A program made the translations under genes and the position numbers. 64,000 bases of DNA from Pseudomonadales bacterium (GTDB taxonomy: Bacteria; Pseudomonadota; Gammaproteobacteria; Pseudomonadales; Azotimanducaceae): assembly GCA_012103505.1 (NCBI GenBank), contig WLWP01000001.1, forward strand, positions 4,402,001-4,466,000. The letters are read 5' to 3'. The stretch's first letter is position 1. Each line of letters begins with the position of its first letter. This document shows, one piece after another, positions 8,623 through 16,452 of this stretch. The notes under the pieces were generated by a model. It was not told the DNA's origin, did not search any database, and worked only from the letters and a program-made list of their open reading frames with translations.

Positions 8623-9549
8623 ATGTCACAAGTTGAGCTTCGACATCTTCGTACTTTGGTTGCACTGCGCGATACAGGCAGTTTAGTTGAAGCAGCAGAT
8701 CGCGTGTTTTTGACTCAGTCCGCGCTGTCCCATCAAATCAAGGAGCTGGAACTTCGGATTGGTACTTCGCTTTTTGTGCGCAAAACCAGACCAGTGCGTT
8801 TTACAAGTTCCGGCAACCGATTGCTAAAACTTGCGGATCAGGTTTTGCCACTCGTGCACAGCACTGAGCTTGATTTGCAACGGTTAGCCGGAGGGGAATC
8901 GGGTCGGATTTTCATGGCGATAGAGTGTCACAGCTGCTTCGAATGGCTCCTCCCTGCCATTGATGAATATCGTGAACAATGGCCAGACGTTGAACTCGAC
9001 ATCTCCAGCGGCTTTCATTTTGCGCCGTTACCGGCACTCAGTAGGGGCGACCTGGATCTTGTAATTACCGCGGATCCGGACGAGGAACTTGGCGTAAGCT
9101 ACTTCCCGCTTTTCTCTTATGAGGCACAACTCGCGATTGCCAAAGATCACTCGCTCATTGAGGGCGAGTGGGTTGAGCCGGGTGATTTAAAGGAAGAAAC
9201 AGTGATTAGCTATCCGGTAGATCGCAGTCGACTGGATCTCTTTACGAGCTTTCTTGAGCCCGCAGGGATCGAACCTAAGCGGGTGCGTCACGCGGAATTG
9301 ACGACGATGATAGTGCAGTTAGTAGCCTCGAACCGTGGCGTTGCTTGTCTACCTAATTGGGCGCTCCATGAGTATTTGCAGAAAGACTATTTGGCGGTGC
9401 GATCTCTAGGTGAAGAGGGGGTCTGGCCGACTTTGTACGCGGCCGTTCGGGCGGATCAGGCAGAAGCTGCGTTTATGCGTGGCTTTGTCGAGATTGCGAA
9501 AGATGTCTGCTTCAAAAATCTCCGGGGCATCGTTACTGCCGAGAGCTAA
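8623..9549 (+). CDS. metR: LysR-family regulator MetR
   Basis: A 308-residue LysR-type activator. The N-terminal winged helix-turn-helix (VELRHLRTLVALRDTGSL, then TQSALSHQIKELE) is followed by a periplasmic-binding-like effector domain. The whole protein follows E. coli MetR, including FVRKTRPVRFT, IAMECHSC-like IECHSCFEWL, ELDISSGF and YPVDRSRLD. In enterobacteria MetR responds to homocysteine and activates metE and metH. No met gene lies beside it here. I chose ATG 8623; a GTG nine bases earlier is in frame but adds nothing conserved. The stop codon lies inside the first unit of an 18-bp tandem repeat. Confidence 0.92.
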   Translation: MSQVELRHLRTLVALRDTGSLVEAADRVFLTQSALSHQIKELELRIGTSLFVRKTRPVRFTSSGNRLLKLADQVLPLVHSTELDLQRLAGGESGRIFMAIECHSCFEWLLPAIDEYREQWPDVELDISSGFHFAPLPALSRGDLDLVITADPDEELGVSYFPLFSYEAQLAIAKDHSLIEGEWVEPGDLKEETVISYPVDRSRLDLFTSFLEPAGIEPKRVRHAELTTMIVQLVASNRGVACLPNWALHEYLQKDYLAVRSLGEEGVWPTLYAAVRADQAEAAFMRGFVEIAKDVCFKNLRGIVTAES

Positions 9550-9645
9550 TGGAGAGCCGAGAGCTAATGGAGAGCCGAGAGCTAATGGAGGGCCGAGAGC
9601 TAATGGAGAACCGAGAGCTAATGGAGAACCGACAGCTAAGTGGCG
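9538..9645 (+). repeat. 18-bp tandem repeat spanning the metR stop codon
   Basis: Five near-identical copies of the unit gccgagagctaatggaga start at 9538, 9556, 9574, 9592 and 9610, followed by a decayed sixth copy at 9628. Differences are single bases. The unit length is a multiple of three, so in the metR frame every copy carries a TAA stop, while a second frame reads Met-Glu-Ser-Arg-Glu-Leu repeatedly. The array lies between the 3' ends of metR and the convergent FMN-protein gene. Confidence 0.93.
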
Positions 9646-9650
9646 TTCTA

Positions 9651-10217
9651 CTACGGAACGAGCGTCGTCCCTACCCAGGTGTCGCCTCTCTTTTCGTACC
9701 GCATGCGATCATGGATACCATTGTCTTGGCTAAGATCGAGTCGTTCGATTAGGTAGGGTGACAAGATCAAGCCCCGAGCGGTTTGAGGGGCAACCAAGGG
9801 GTCCGGAAGCTCGACCGCGGCAACCTCTTCGAGTAACTGCTCTCGAGACTCGATGCGCGAACTTTGAGCTTTCACTGTACTGTAAAACCAGTCCATACGT
9901 TTAGGCGGATCCGGCCTGAGCTGCCAACTGTCAGCCACGAAGTCTTCTGCGACCGAACTTGTATTAGCCAAGATGCGGAACTGAGCTTGGATGCTTGGCC
10001 AATATGTTAATACGCTGACAGAATGCGAAAGGGGCGACCATTTGGGGCTGGTCGAGTTAATAAAAATCGCGAGATCCTCACCAACATCCCGTAGTACGAG
10101 CGTGCGCATTTCAGCCGTGGCCGTGCCGTTATGACCGACCGTACAAAGGTTCGCCATTGGGTCTCGATCCGATCGTGCTCGCTCGCGATCGGACTTGAAT
10201 CTGCCCAAGGGGTCCAT
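9651..10217 (-). CDS. Pyridoxamine 5'-phosphate oxidase family FMN-binding protein
   Basis: A 188-residue split-barrel flavoprotein. The N-terminal half has DPMANLCTVGHNGTA followed by MRTLVLRDVG and a block equivalent to the FMN-phosphate binding region of PdxH-like proteins (INSTSPKWSPLSHS); WQLRPDPPKRMDWF is near the middle. The pattern is closest to the short Alr4036-type members rather than true PdxH, so vitamin B6 synthesis is not implied. Its ATG overlaps the stop codon of the upstream MBL gene as TAATG, which predicts translational coupling. It converges on metR across the repeat array. Confidence 0.8.
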   Translation of the reverse strand: MDPLGRFKSDRERARSDRDPMANLCTVGHNGTATAEMRTLVLRDVGEDLAIFINSTSPKWSPLSHSVSVLTYWPSIQAQFRILANTSSVAEDFVADSWQLRPDPPKRMDWFYSTVKAQSSRIESREQLLEEVAAVELPDPLVAPQTARGLILSPYLIERLDLSQDNGIHDRMRYEKRGDTWVGTTLVP

Positions 10218-11071
10218 TACTTGTTGGCGTCAGCTTGGATAATTGCAACCCAGCGGCTGGCGTTGATAAAGCCGCTACCCCATCCTGGATAATCTTGATC
10301 TAACTTGGCTGCAATATCTGCAGGTTCATCACCATTGCTTAAGCCCGCTCGTACAGTGGCGCTCGAAGCCTTCACTGCATCTATCGTTGTGCGCAGATCC
10401 ACTTTCGAAGCTAGCGCACCATGGCCGGGAATGATTTTGATGTCGTCGGGAACGAGTGCTAGAACGTTTTCAACGTTCGCGATGAAGCCATCGATGGAAC
10501 CGCCACTGCCTACGTCGACAAAAGGAAAACGACCGTTAAAGAAATGGTCACCCATATGCACAACATTTGAATTTTTGAACCAAACTGCACTATCGCCGTC
10601 GGTGTGGCCGTTTGGTAGGTGGATTAACGCGATGGTGTCGTCGTTAAAATGTACCGTGGCGCCGTCATCGTAAGTCACCAAGGGTAAGCCGCTGCGCGGA
10701 AAGTTCTCCGTCGAAAGTAGGCGAACGCGCACATTGTCGTGGGCAACGATGGTGCCTGTGCGCCCGAACTGGGGATTTGAGCCTGTGTGGTCGCCGTGAA
10801 AATGGGTGTTCAATACGAGGCGTGGTTTATCGCCGCCAAGTTTCTTGATAGCTGTTTGGATTTTGTCACCGAGTGGCGCGTACTGATCATCAACGATAAG
10901 GGTGCCGTCGTCGCCAATCGATAGTCCAATATTGCCGCCAGCACCTTCGAGCATATGAATGGCGCCGGAGACGTGAGTTGGCTTGATTTCTACTGCGGCA
11001 AAGCGATCTTCAGCAGCCCAAGTCTGAGCTGTGAGAACGAGGGGCAGTGTTAGTTTGAGAAAGAGCTTCAT
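10217..11071 (-). CDS. Secreted MBL-fold metallo-hydrolase
   Basis: A 284-residue metallo-beta-lactamase-fold enzyme with a clear signal peptide (residues 1-20, ending TWAA). The zinc site is HFHGDH at 90-95, with further ligands in LPNGHTDGDS, MGDHFF and IIPGHGALAS. Relatives include quinoprotein-relay SoxH-like hydrolases and glyoxalase-II-like enzymes; the substrate is unknown. ATG 11071 is chosen because an AAAGG sequence sits seven bases before it, whereas the ATG at 11077 would lie on top of that site. The gene is coupled through TAATG to the FMN-protein gene downstream. Confidence 0.87.
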   Translation of the reverse strand: MKLFLKLTLPLVLTAQTWAAEDRFAAVEIKPTHVSGAIHMLEGAGGNIGLSIGDDGTLIVDDQYAPLGDKIQTAIKKLGGDKPRLVLNTHFHGDHTGSNPQFGRTGTIVAHDNVRVRLLSTENFPRSGLPLVTYDDGATVHFNDDTIALIHLPNGHTDGDSAVWFKNSNVVHMGDHFFNGRFPFVDVGSGGSIDGFIANVENVLALVPDDIKIIPGHGALASKVDLRTTIDAVKASSATVRAGLSNGDEPADIAAKLDQDYPGWGSGFINASRWVAIIQADANK

Positions 11072-11081
11072 GTGCATACCT

Positions 11082-11840
11082 TTAGAAGTTGATGTGTGTG
11101 CCTGTTTTTGTATGGTCTGACCATTCAGGTGGAGCGTTTTCTTGGTGTCGTTTCAGGATTCGATAGAGAAAACCGTGGCCGCTAGCAGAGAGGGCGTCGT
11201 GAATCATGTTCTCCATGTCCACCTCCGCTGCCCGCCGGAGAAGCCGCTCGAAGGTAAAAATAAAGTTATTGGTGTGACGAGCACGAACCACACTTCCGTA
11301 AAACAAATCGAACTGGGCTTGTGGATCGTTCATGCTGAGATGGGTCTCCAGCAAACGCCGTGAAAACGCCTCGAGATCATTGGCGCCTTGGGCGGCGAAA
11401 AGTTTGGCTACTTCGTCGGAACCGACCGCCCCGGAACCTGTTGCGCCTTGGCTGGACAGATAGAGGAGTCCAGCAATTGAGCCAAGTTGGGCCCGGACCG
11501 AGTTTGTGATTTGGAGGAAAGTATCTTGGCGTTGATGTACTTCGCTCGCGACGAGATTTTCAGTCTGGATAACGGCCTGTTCAGATGTGCGTTGGATCGC
11601 TACAGCCTGCGCTCGAAGTGCATCGGTATTTTGTTCGAGCTCTTTCTGTTGCAAGAAATATCCGATAACCAGCCACAAGAAGGCGAGCGGCGCAAAGGCG
11701 CCTTCTAAGAAATTCCCGAGCTCCTCCGCCGGTAGGGTGCCGAACGCAAGCCATCCGCCAACGCTGACGTTGATGTAGATGATGCCGAGAAGAATCCAAA
11801 GCGTAGTTAAGCTTAAGCCCAACCAGATGCGCCAATTCAT
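11082..11840 (-). CDS. Two-helix membrane protein with a coiled coil, unknown function
   Basis: A 252-residue protein with two N-terminal membrane helices (about residues 6-28 and 48-66), then a probable coiled coil rich in Gln, Glu and Ala (QQKELEQNTDALRAQAVAIQRTSEQA), then a helical soluble C-terminal region with ERLLRRAAEVDMENMI. No family is recognised. The hairpin plus cytoplasmic coiled coil suggests a scaffold or a partner in a complex. Its ATG directly follows the stop of a 61-residue membrane/coiled-coil gene with no gap, so the two probably act together. Confidence 0.7.
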   Translation of the reverse strand: MNWRIWLGLSLTTLWILLGIIYINVSVGGWLAFGTLPAEELGNFLEGAFAPLAFLWLVIGYFLQQKELEQNTDALRAQAVAIQRTSEQAVIQTENLVASEVHQRQDTFLQITNSVRAQLGSIAGLLYLSSQGATGSGAVGSDEVAKLFAAQGANDLEAFSRRLLETHLSMNDPQAQFDLFYGSVVRARHTNNFIFTFERLLRRAAEVDMENMIHDALSASGHGFLYRILKRHQENAPPEWSDHTKTGTHINF

Positions 11841-12026
11841 CTATTCAGGGTTATCAGTGTTGTCGTTCTCGGGTGTTGCGCTAGGGCTTGGGTCCGTTCG
11901 GCGTCGAAGCTCAGCGACATCTCGCTGGATCTCGCTAAGACGGAAAAGGATATCAGGCATTTGGTCACTGATACGCCAGATCAGGTAAGCGATGGCTGCA
12001 AGAATTAAGAAAGATAAGAATCCCAT
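11841..12026 (-). CDS. Small single-helix membrane protein with coiled coil
   Basis: A 61-residue protein with one N-terminal membrane helix (MGFLSFLILAAIAYLIW), an amphipathic heptad-like segment (LFRLSEIQRDVAELRRR) and a polar Pro/Asn/Asp-rich tail. ATG 12026 is preferred because a GGAC sequence precedes it at a normal distance; a TTG two codons upstream is also possible. It directly abuts the larger membrane protein downstream on the same strand. No family is recognised. Confidence 0.6.
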   Translation of the reverse strand: MGFLSFLILAAIAYLIWRISDQMPDILFRLSEIQRDVAELRRRTDPSPSATPENDNTDNPE

Positions 12027-12076
12027 AGTCAAATGTCCGTCCGAGAAATATGCAAGTTATACCCACCGTCTAGCAC

Positions 12077-12742
12077 TTAGTCCAGTGAACCGGTGATGGA
12101 TTTGCGCTGGCTAATTTCGAGCCAGTTTTGATCTGCATCTTTGATGAAGGAAATGTACGCAACTTCGCCAAGCCTGATTGGGGCCATGCCTTCGCCGCCA
12201 CCCTTTTGCAGAACTGTTTTGTGTTCGCCCACGACATCGAAAACTTGGAAAGTCATGTAGCGGAAACCGGTGCCCGCGCGCTCAAAGGGGCGGAGTTCTC
12301 CCTCGGTGAGCGAGATGGCTGAGGCGCCGACCGCGAAAGTGCTGTCATTAACTTCTGCAAGACCTAGAACTTCGCCGTAGAAGTCTTGTTGTGCTTGTAG
12401 GTTTGGAGTGACAAGTGTGAGCAGTAAGTTCTTGTCCTCCTCGACCGGACATAGTTGCAAGACGTTCCCGTCAGGGTCTGTGAGGTCCGTTGATTGGGTC
12501 GTGTGTTCGGTGTAGAGGCGTAGTGCTCGCAACCCGGTCGGCTGACCCGGGTCGATAGGTTCGCGAGAGTGATTGATTTTGATAATACTATTTCCCACTG
12601 CGTGGCGGTGCTGACGAACGCCGCCACCCACCGGTAAGAGCTCAGAAAACGGTGCATGGGCTTCGTTTTGCCAAAACGCTAACATTGCGTCTAGGTTGTT
12701 TGTGTGAAGACCGACGTCGAGGGCTGGTTTGGCGAGTTGCAT
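12077..12742 (-). CDS. VOC-superfamily (glyoxalase-like) protein with two modules
   Basis: A 221-residue protein made of two beta-alpha-beta-beta-beta modules, each beginning with the usual pattern (LDVGLHTNNLDAMLAFW and LLLTLVTPNLQAQQDFYGEVLGL). DLTDPDGNVLQLCP closes the first module and FIKDADQNWLEI the second. VOC proteins bind a divalent metal and act as lyases, dioxygenases or resistance proteins; the reaction here cannot be inferred. It is divergent from the methyltransferase gene at 12780 with only 37 bp between, so control elements must overlap. Confidence 0.82.
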   Translation of the reverse strand: MQLAKPALDVGLHTNNLDAMLAFWQNEAHAPFSELLPVGGGVRQHRHAVGNSIIKINHSREPIDPGQPTGLRALRLYTEHTTQSTDLTDPDGNVLQLCPVEEDKNLLLTLVTPNLQAQQDFYGEVLGLAEVNDSTFAVGASAISLTEGELRPFERAGTGFRYMTFQVFDVVGEHKTVLQKGGGEGMAPIRLGEVAYISFIKDADQNWLEISQRKSITGSLD

Positions 12743-12779
12743 GGTATGAACTTAGTCGTGGATTCGAGGGTAGATTAGC

Positions 12780-13724
12780 GTGACCGTATCGCTTCCGGAA
12801 GATTTTAAAGACGCGAACGCTTTCATAGAGCGTATGCATGGCATCTATGGTGAGGTCGAAGGCGATCGCATTCTGGCTGGTATGAGCCGCAGCGATTCGA
12901 CGGCCACTTATTGGTTCAATCCACTGAAACCCACGAGTGTTTCTCTGCCGGGAGACCCGCTTGCCGGTCTAGTTAGTGTCTTCGTGTGTGCTGATCGAGA
13001 TGCGATCACGCGTAGTGAGGCCGCGACCGCGGGCCACGTCTACGTTCAAAACGCTTCGAGCTACTACGCAGTCTCTTGTCTGCGACTTGAAACAGGTATG
13101 GAAGTCTTGGACCTCGCAGCCGCGCCAGGTGGTAAGACTATTGCCATCGCTGCACTACTCAACAACACGGGACGCATCGCAGCGGTTGAACCTATAGTGC
13201 GGCGGTTTCACCGCTTACGCAGCAATCTCGAGCGCTGTGGCGCAACGAACGTTGCGTATTATCAGAAAGATGGGCGTGGCGTAGGGCGAGCGGTTCCTGA
13301 GCTTTTTGACCGAGTGTTGGTCGACGCACCGTGTAGTTCTGAGGCCAGGATGCGTTGGGACAACGTGGATTCGTACAAACACTGGCAGCTCAGAAAATTG
13401 AAAGAGACAAGGCGTAAACAAAAGGCGTTGATCATGTCCGGTTACCAGGCGCTAAAACCGGGTGGTTTGCTTTTGTACTGTACTTGTAGTTTTGCGCCTG
13501 AAGAAAACGAACTTGTGGTTAAACATCTTCTAAAGCGAACCGATGCAGAAGTTGATCCCTTAGATTTCGATGCAGAGCTACCTTTGCATAGTGGCTTAAC
13601 CGAATGGCAGGGTAGAAAGTTAGGTGAGACATTGGCCGGTACCGCACGCGTAGTGCCCGTTGGGGTCTGGGAAGGCTTCTACCTAGCGAGAATCAGGAAG
13701 CCTCCATCTAATTTAGATGTTTAA
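12780..13724 (+). CDS. RsmB/NOP-family RNA cytosine-C5 methyltransferase
   Basis: A 314-residue S-adenosylmethionine-dependent methylase of the NOL1/NOP2/Sun type, which makes 5-methylcytosine in rRNA or tRNA. The SAM-binding loop is LDLAAAPGGKT. The two catalytic motifs are DAPCSSEARMRWD and YCTCSFAPEENE, each with a Cys as expected (one nucleophile, one for product release). The protein lacks the N-terminal NusB-like domain of RsmB, so it is not the usual m5C967 enzyme. Translation starts at GTG 12780. The stop codon lies in a 16-bp tandem duplication shared with the convergent sixA gene. Confidence 0.88.
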   Translation: MTVSLPEDFKDANAFIERMHGIYGEVEGDRILAGMSRSDSTATYWFNPLKPTSVSLPGDPLAGLVSVFVCADRDAITRSEAATAGHVYVQNASSYYAVSCLRLETGMEVLDLAAAPGGKTIAIAALLNNTGRIAAVEPIVRRFHRLRSNLERCGATNVAYYQKDGRGVGRAVPELFDRVLVDAPCSSEARMRWDNVDSYKHWQLRKLKETRRKQKALIMSGYQALKPGGLLLYCTCSFAPEENELVVKHLLKRTDAEVDPLDFDAELPLHSGLTEWQGRKLGETLAGTARVVPVGVWEGFYLARIRKPPSNLDV

Positions 13725-13743
13725 GTCTTTAGATGTTTAAGTC
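13712..13743. repeat. 16-bp tandem duplication at convergent gene ends
   Basis: The unit tttagatgtttaagtc occurs twice in direct succession at 13712-13727 and 13728-13743. The first copy contains the stop codon of the plus-strand methyltransferase and the second contains the stop codon of the minus-strand sixA gene. No poly-T hairpin is seen here. Confidence 0.9.
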
Positions 13744-14222
13744 TTGGTTTTGGGAGTATGCAAACTTACAAAATGGCAATAACCAGGAACGAGTTGTGCC
13801 CAGTCGTTTTCTAGGCCGAATAGCGCAGTACCGAAGGTGACCAAATTGTCGGTTACTGACTCCGCGCCGAGGAGATTGGTCAGGTGCGTAAGACCTGGAT
13901 TGTGTGCGACCACGGCTATGCTCTCAACGTCGGGTGGTGTGCCACGAATAATGTCAACGATCGTTGCTGCGTCGGCTAGATAGAGCGCGGGTTCTGCAAC
14001 TGTTCGCGCATGGGTCGCAGCGGCGACGAATTCGGCGGTTTCTTGGGCCCTTATCGCAGAACTCGTCCACACCCATTCAATAGGGTGTGACTGTTTTGCG
14101 AACCATTCTTGCATGATGGCCCCGTCACGTTGTCCGCGTGGCGCCAATTGTCGGTCATGATCCGACTGGGCAGATGTGGCGTCGGCGGACTTAGCGTGGC
14201 GAACGATGCGGATATATTTCAC
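13737..14222 (-). CDS. sixA: SixA-like phosphohistidine phosphatase
   Basis: A 161-residue histidine phosphatase. The catalytic motif IVRHAKS lies at the N-terminus, with the second arginine in TSSAIRAQETAE and the second histidine in VVAHNPGLTHL. E. coli SixA removes phosphate from histidine phosphotransfer proteins such as ArcB and NPr. The GTG at 14222, one base past the stop codon of the LLM gene, places the catalytic motif a few residues from the start as in SixA; a longer reading adds 17 residues with no conserved pattern. It forms a tight pair with the LLM gene. Confidence 0.87.
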   Translation of the reverse strand: MKYIRIVRHAKSADATSAQSDHDRQLAPRGQRDGAIMQEWFAKQSHPIEWVWTSSAIRAQETAEFVAAATHARTVAEPALYLADAATIVDIIRGTPPDVESIAVVAHNPGLTHLTNLLGAESVTDNLVTFGTALFGLENDWAQLVPGYCHFVSLHTPKTKT

Positions 14223-14223
14223 T

Positions 14224-15126
14224 CTAATCCCAGAGGTTGAAAAACTCCTGCAGCGCTTGCATCTGACCACCACTCACCGCTGATGGCACGATGATTGGCG
14301 TCTTGATACCGGCATCGAACCAGGCTTCGATCCCTTCACGCACTTCCGTCTCGCTACCGAAAAGAGTGGTATCAGCAAGCCACCGATCAGAAAGACATTC
14401 CGGCACACGATCTAAGTCTTGGTCGGCAATCGCTTTTTCAACACCTGTCATTTCTTCTTCGTAACCGGCTTCTTTCCAGTAATTTCTGTAGTTTGGCAGG
14501 AACGCATAAGAAGTTAGCGTTCTGCGATTGACCGCGGCGGCGGCTTCCTTGTCATCGTTGATACAAGTCGGAATCATGTTGCCGATGAAGAAGTCTCCGC
14601 TTTTGGCTGCGTCCGAGACGTTGCTGAGCGAATGACCCATATGTGATCTAGCACCGTTCGCGAAGACCATTCCATCACCAATCTCTTCTGAAAGGCGGAT
14701 CATTTTGTCGCGCAAGGTTGCGAGAACGATGGGCGGGAGATCGCCCACTCTCGGCACAGCGTGCAGGTCCTCGACAAACTGTCGCATGTCGCTCAGAGGT
14801 TTGCCGCCGGTGATACCTAGTCGTGACATGGCCGGAGCATGACTCACGCCAACACCGAAGCGGAAACGTCCACCAGAAATTTCGTGCAGAAAGCCTGCTG
14901 TACCTGCGTAGTCACTGGCATGGCGTGTGTAGATCGGCGTGATGCTCGTGCCGATCATTACTTTTTCTGTGGCCATCGCGATGGCGGTGCAAAGGCTGAG
15001 ACTGTCACCCAAGCTTGGGCCAAATATACCTGGGAAACCGCGACGTTCAGCTTCTTGTGCTGCTTCGATGATTTTGTGTCGTCGTCCGGGTACGGCTGCG
15101 AGACTAAGCGCGGGTAGTTGAGTCAA
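14224..15126 (-). CDS. LLM-class (luciferase-like) flavin oxidoreductase
   Basis: A 300-residue F420- or FMN-dependent oxidoreductase with the bacterial luciferase TIM-barrel fold. Typical elements are AQEAERRGFPGIF near the start, IGTSITPIYTRHA, and FLHEISGGRFRFGVGVS. The C-terminal part ends with a conserved substrate-region segment (VREGIEAWFDAGIKTPII). The reaction is unknown. It begins at TTG 15126, supported by an AAGGA sequence seven bases before it. sixA follows with a one-base gap. Confidence 0.85.
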   Translation of the reverse strand: MTQLPALSLAAVPGRRHKIIEAAQEAERRGFPGIFGPSLGDSLSLCTAIAMATEKVMIGTSITPIYTRHASDYAGTAGFLHEISGGRFRFGVGVSHAPAMSRLGITGGKPLSDMRQFVEDLHAVPRVGDLPPIVLATLRDKMIRLSEEIGDGMVFANGARSHMGHSLSNVSDAAKSGDFFIGNMIPTCINDDKEAAAAVNRRTLTSYAFLPNYRNYWKEAGYEEEMTGVEKAIADQDLDRVPECLSDRWLADTTLFGSETEVREGIEAWFDAGIKTPIIVPSAVSGGQMQALQEFFNLWD

Positions 15127-15176
15127 TGTGTTTTCCTTGCAGGTTTTCTATTAAGCAAGATTACGTGCAACGCCGC

Positions 15177-15938
15177 TCAAAACCAAGAATGTCTTGCCGA
15201 GCGACGAGGAGCGATCCGTTTTCGAGCAGCAATCATTTGCGGGTCGCGAAAGGCGAAAACGAGAACGACACCAGCGACGAAACCTCCTATGTGAGCCCAG
15301 AAGGCTACCCCTCCACCCGATCCTCCGGACGAGCCGACTCCAGATAGCAGTTGCAGCAAAAACCAATATCCCAACATCAGTATTGCGGGGACGCTGATGG
15401 TGGTGATGTAGACCACAAGAATGATCAGCATGTGCACGCGCGCTCGTGGAAACATGATGGCGTAGGCGCCCATGACGCCACCGATGGCACCTGAGGCACC
15501 GACCATTGGTATCACACTTGTTGGGTCATTGAGTATTTGTGCAACGGCTGCAGCGAGACCGCAGAGAACATAGAAGCAGGCGAATCGAAATGGACCCATT
15601 ATATCTTCGACGTTATCACCAAAAACCCAAAGAAAAAGCATGTTGCCTAAGATGTGCAACCAACCACCGTGCATGAACATCGAACTGACTAAGGTGCTGA
15701 GTTCGCCACGGCCATGTATCGAACAGGCTAAGTTATCGGCGACTGCGATTTGTGTGTTGGCAGCAACGCTGCCAAGGAGGTCTCCCGGGATAAGCGCGTA
15801 GTAGCAAAAACTTTCCGCGAGTGCATAGGTTGATCCGAAACCTTGGACGGTGAACCACACAACGACGTTCATGCCAATAATGACGTAGGTTGCGATGGGT
15901 AGATTGACGGTCGGGTTTTCGTCGCGGAAGGGGATCAT
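15177..15938 (-). CDS. Rhomboid-family intramembrane serine protease
   Basis: A 253-residue polytopic membrane protease. The catalytic Ser149 is in GASGAIGG and His216 in AHIGGF; HGGWLHILGN (90-99) supplies the conserved His and Asn of the oxyanion region. At least six membrane helices are visible. A Cys- and loop-rich segment between helix 1 and helix 2 (about 50-85) and a glycine-serine stretch before the last helices (VGSSGGSGGG) are extra features. The substrate is unknown. It follows the cupin gene with a gap of only 3 bp on the same strand. Confidence 0.93.
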   Translation of the reverse strand: MIPFRDENPTVNLPIATYVIIGMNVVVWFTVQGFGSTYALAESFCYYALIPGDLLGSVAANTQIAVADNLACSIHGRGELSTLVSSMFMHGGWLHILGNMLFLWVFGDNVEDIMGPFRFACFYVLCGLAAAVAQILNDPTSVIPMVGASGAIGGVMGAYAIMFPRARVHMLIILVVYITTISVPAILMLGYWFLLQLLSGVGSSGGSGGGVAFWAHIGGFVAGVVLVFAFRDPQMIAARKRIAPRRSARHSWF

Positions 15939-15941
15939 GGT

Positions 15942-16412
15942 TTATCGCGGCGGTAGATCGTGTAGGTCGCTCCAATCACTCCATTTGCGACCCTCTATGG
16001 ACTTGACCATCGTTCGTTTGAGTTCCGGGTAGTGCACGATATCCGGGAGATTGCGTTCGCCACCGACTAGATAGACCAGGTCTTGGTCAGATGAATTGTG
16101 CAGGCTATGTGCTGGACCACCGGTCGGAAACGCCATGAAGTCGCCTGCACATATAGCAAATTCCTCGTTGTCGATTTGCGCGGTACCGCTGCCGTCGAGG
16201 ATGTAGATGAATTCTTCGTCCGCTTCGTGATAGTGATGGGTTGTTGAATCTCTGCCAGGCTCTATGCGAACGATGTGGATGCCGAGATTGAGTAAGCCCA
16301 TGCCCTCGGTAAGCGTGCGCGTATGTCTTATGGCGTTGTCGTTGAACTGATGCTGCACGAGCGTTTCTGGTCGTTTGTCGATCTCAGCGCCCTTAACTAA
16401 GTATTTCGACAT
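15942..16412 (-). CDS. Cupin-domain protein
   Basis: A 156-residue small beta-barrel protein. The first cupin motif is represented by HHYHEADEEFIYILDGSG, with the His, His and Glu metal ligands, and the second by FMAFPTGGPAHSLHNSS. The central cupin fold is flanked by short extensions. Such proteins are metal-dependent isomerases, dioxygenases or sugar-binding regulators; the role here is unknown. It lies between hisC and the rhomboid gene on one strand and is probably cotranscribed with the latter. Confidence 0.85.
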   Translation of the reverse strand: MSKYLVKGAEIDKRPETLVQHQFNDNAIRHTRTLTEGMGLLNLGIHIVRIEPGRDSTTHHYHEADEEFIYILDGSGTAQIDNEEFAICAGDFMAFPTGGPAHSLHNSSDQDLVYLVGGERNLPDIVHYPELKRTMVKSIEGRKWSDWSDLHDLPPR

Positions 16413-16452
16413 AGCACTGCTCCTTCTCTTTGTGACAAGACCTTTGGCAGGC

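Noticed and set aside
9549..9752. A frame reading Met-Glu-Ser-Arg-Glu-Leu repeats as a possible repeat protein
   Set aside because: It exists only because the 18-bp unit is a multiple of three. It has no ribosome binding site of its own, and the sequence after the array is the antisense of the FMN-protein gene.
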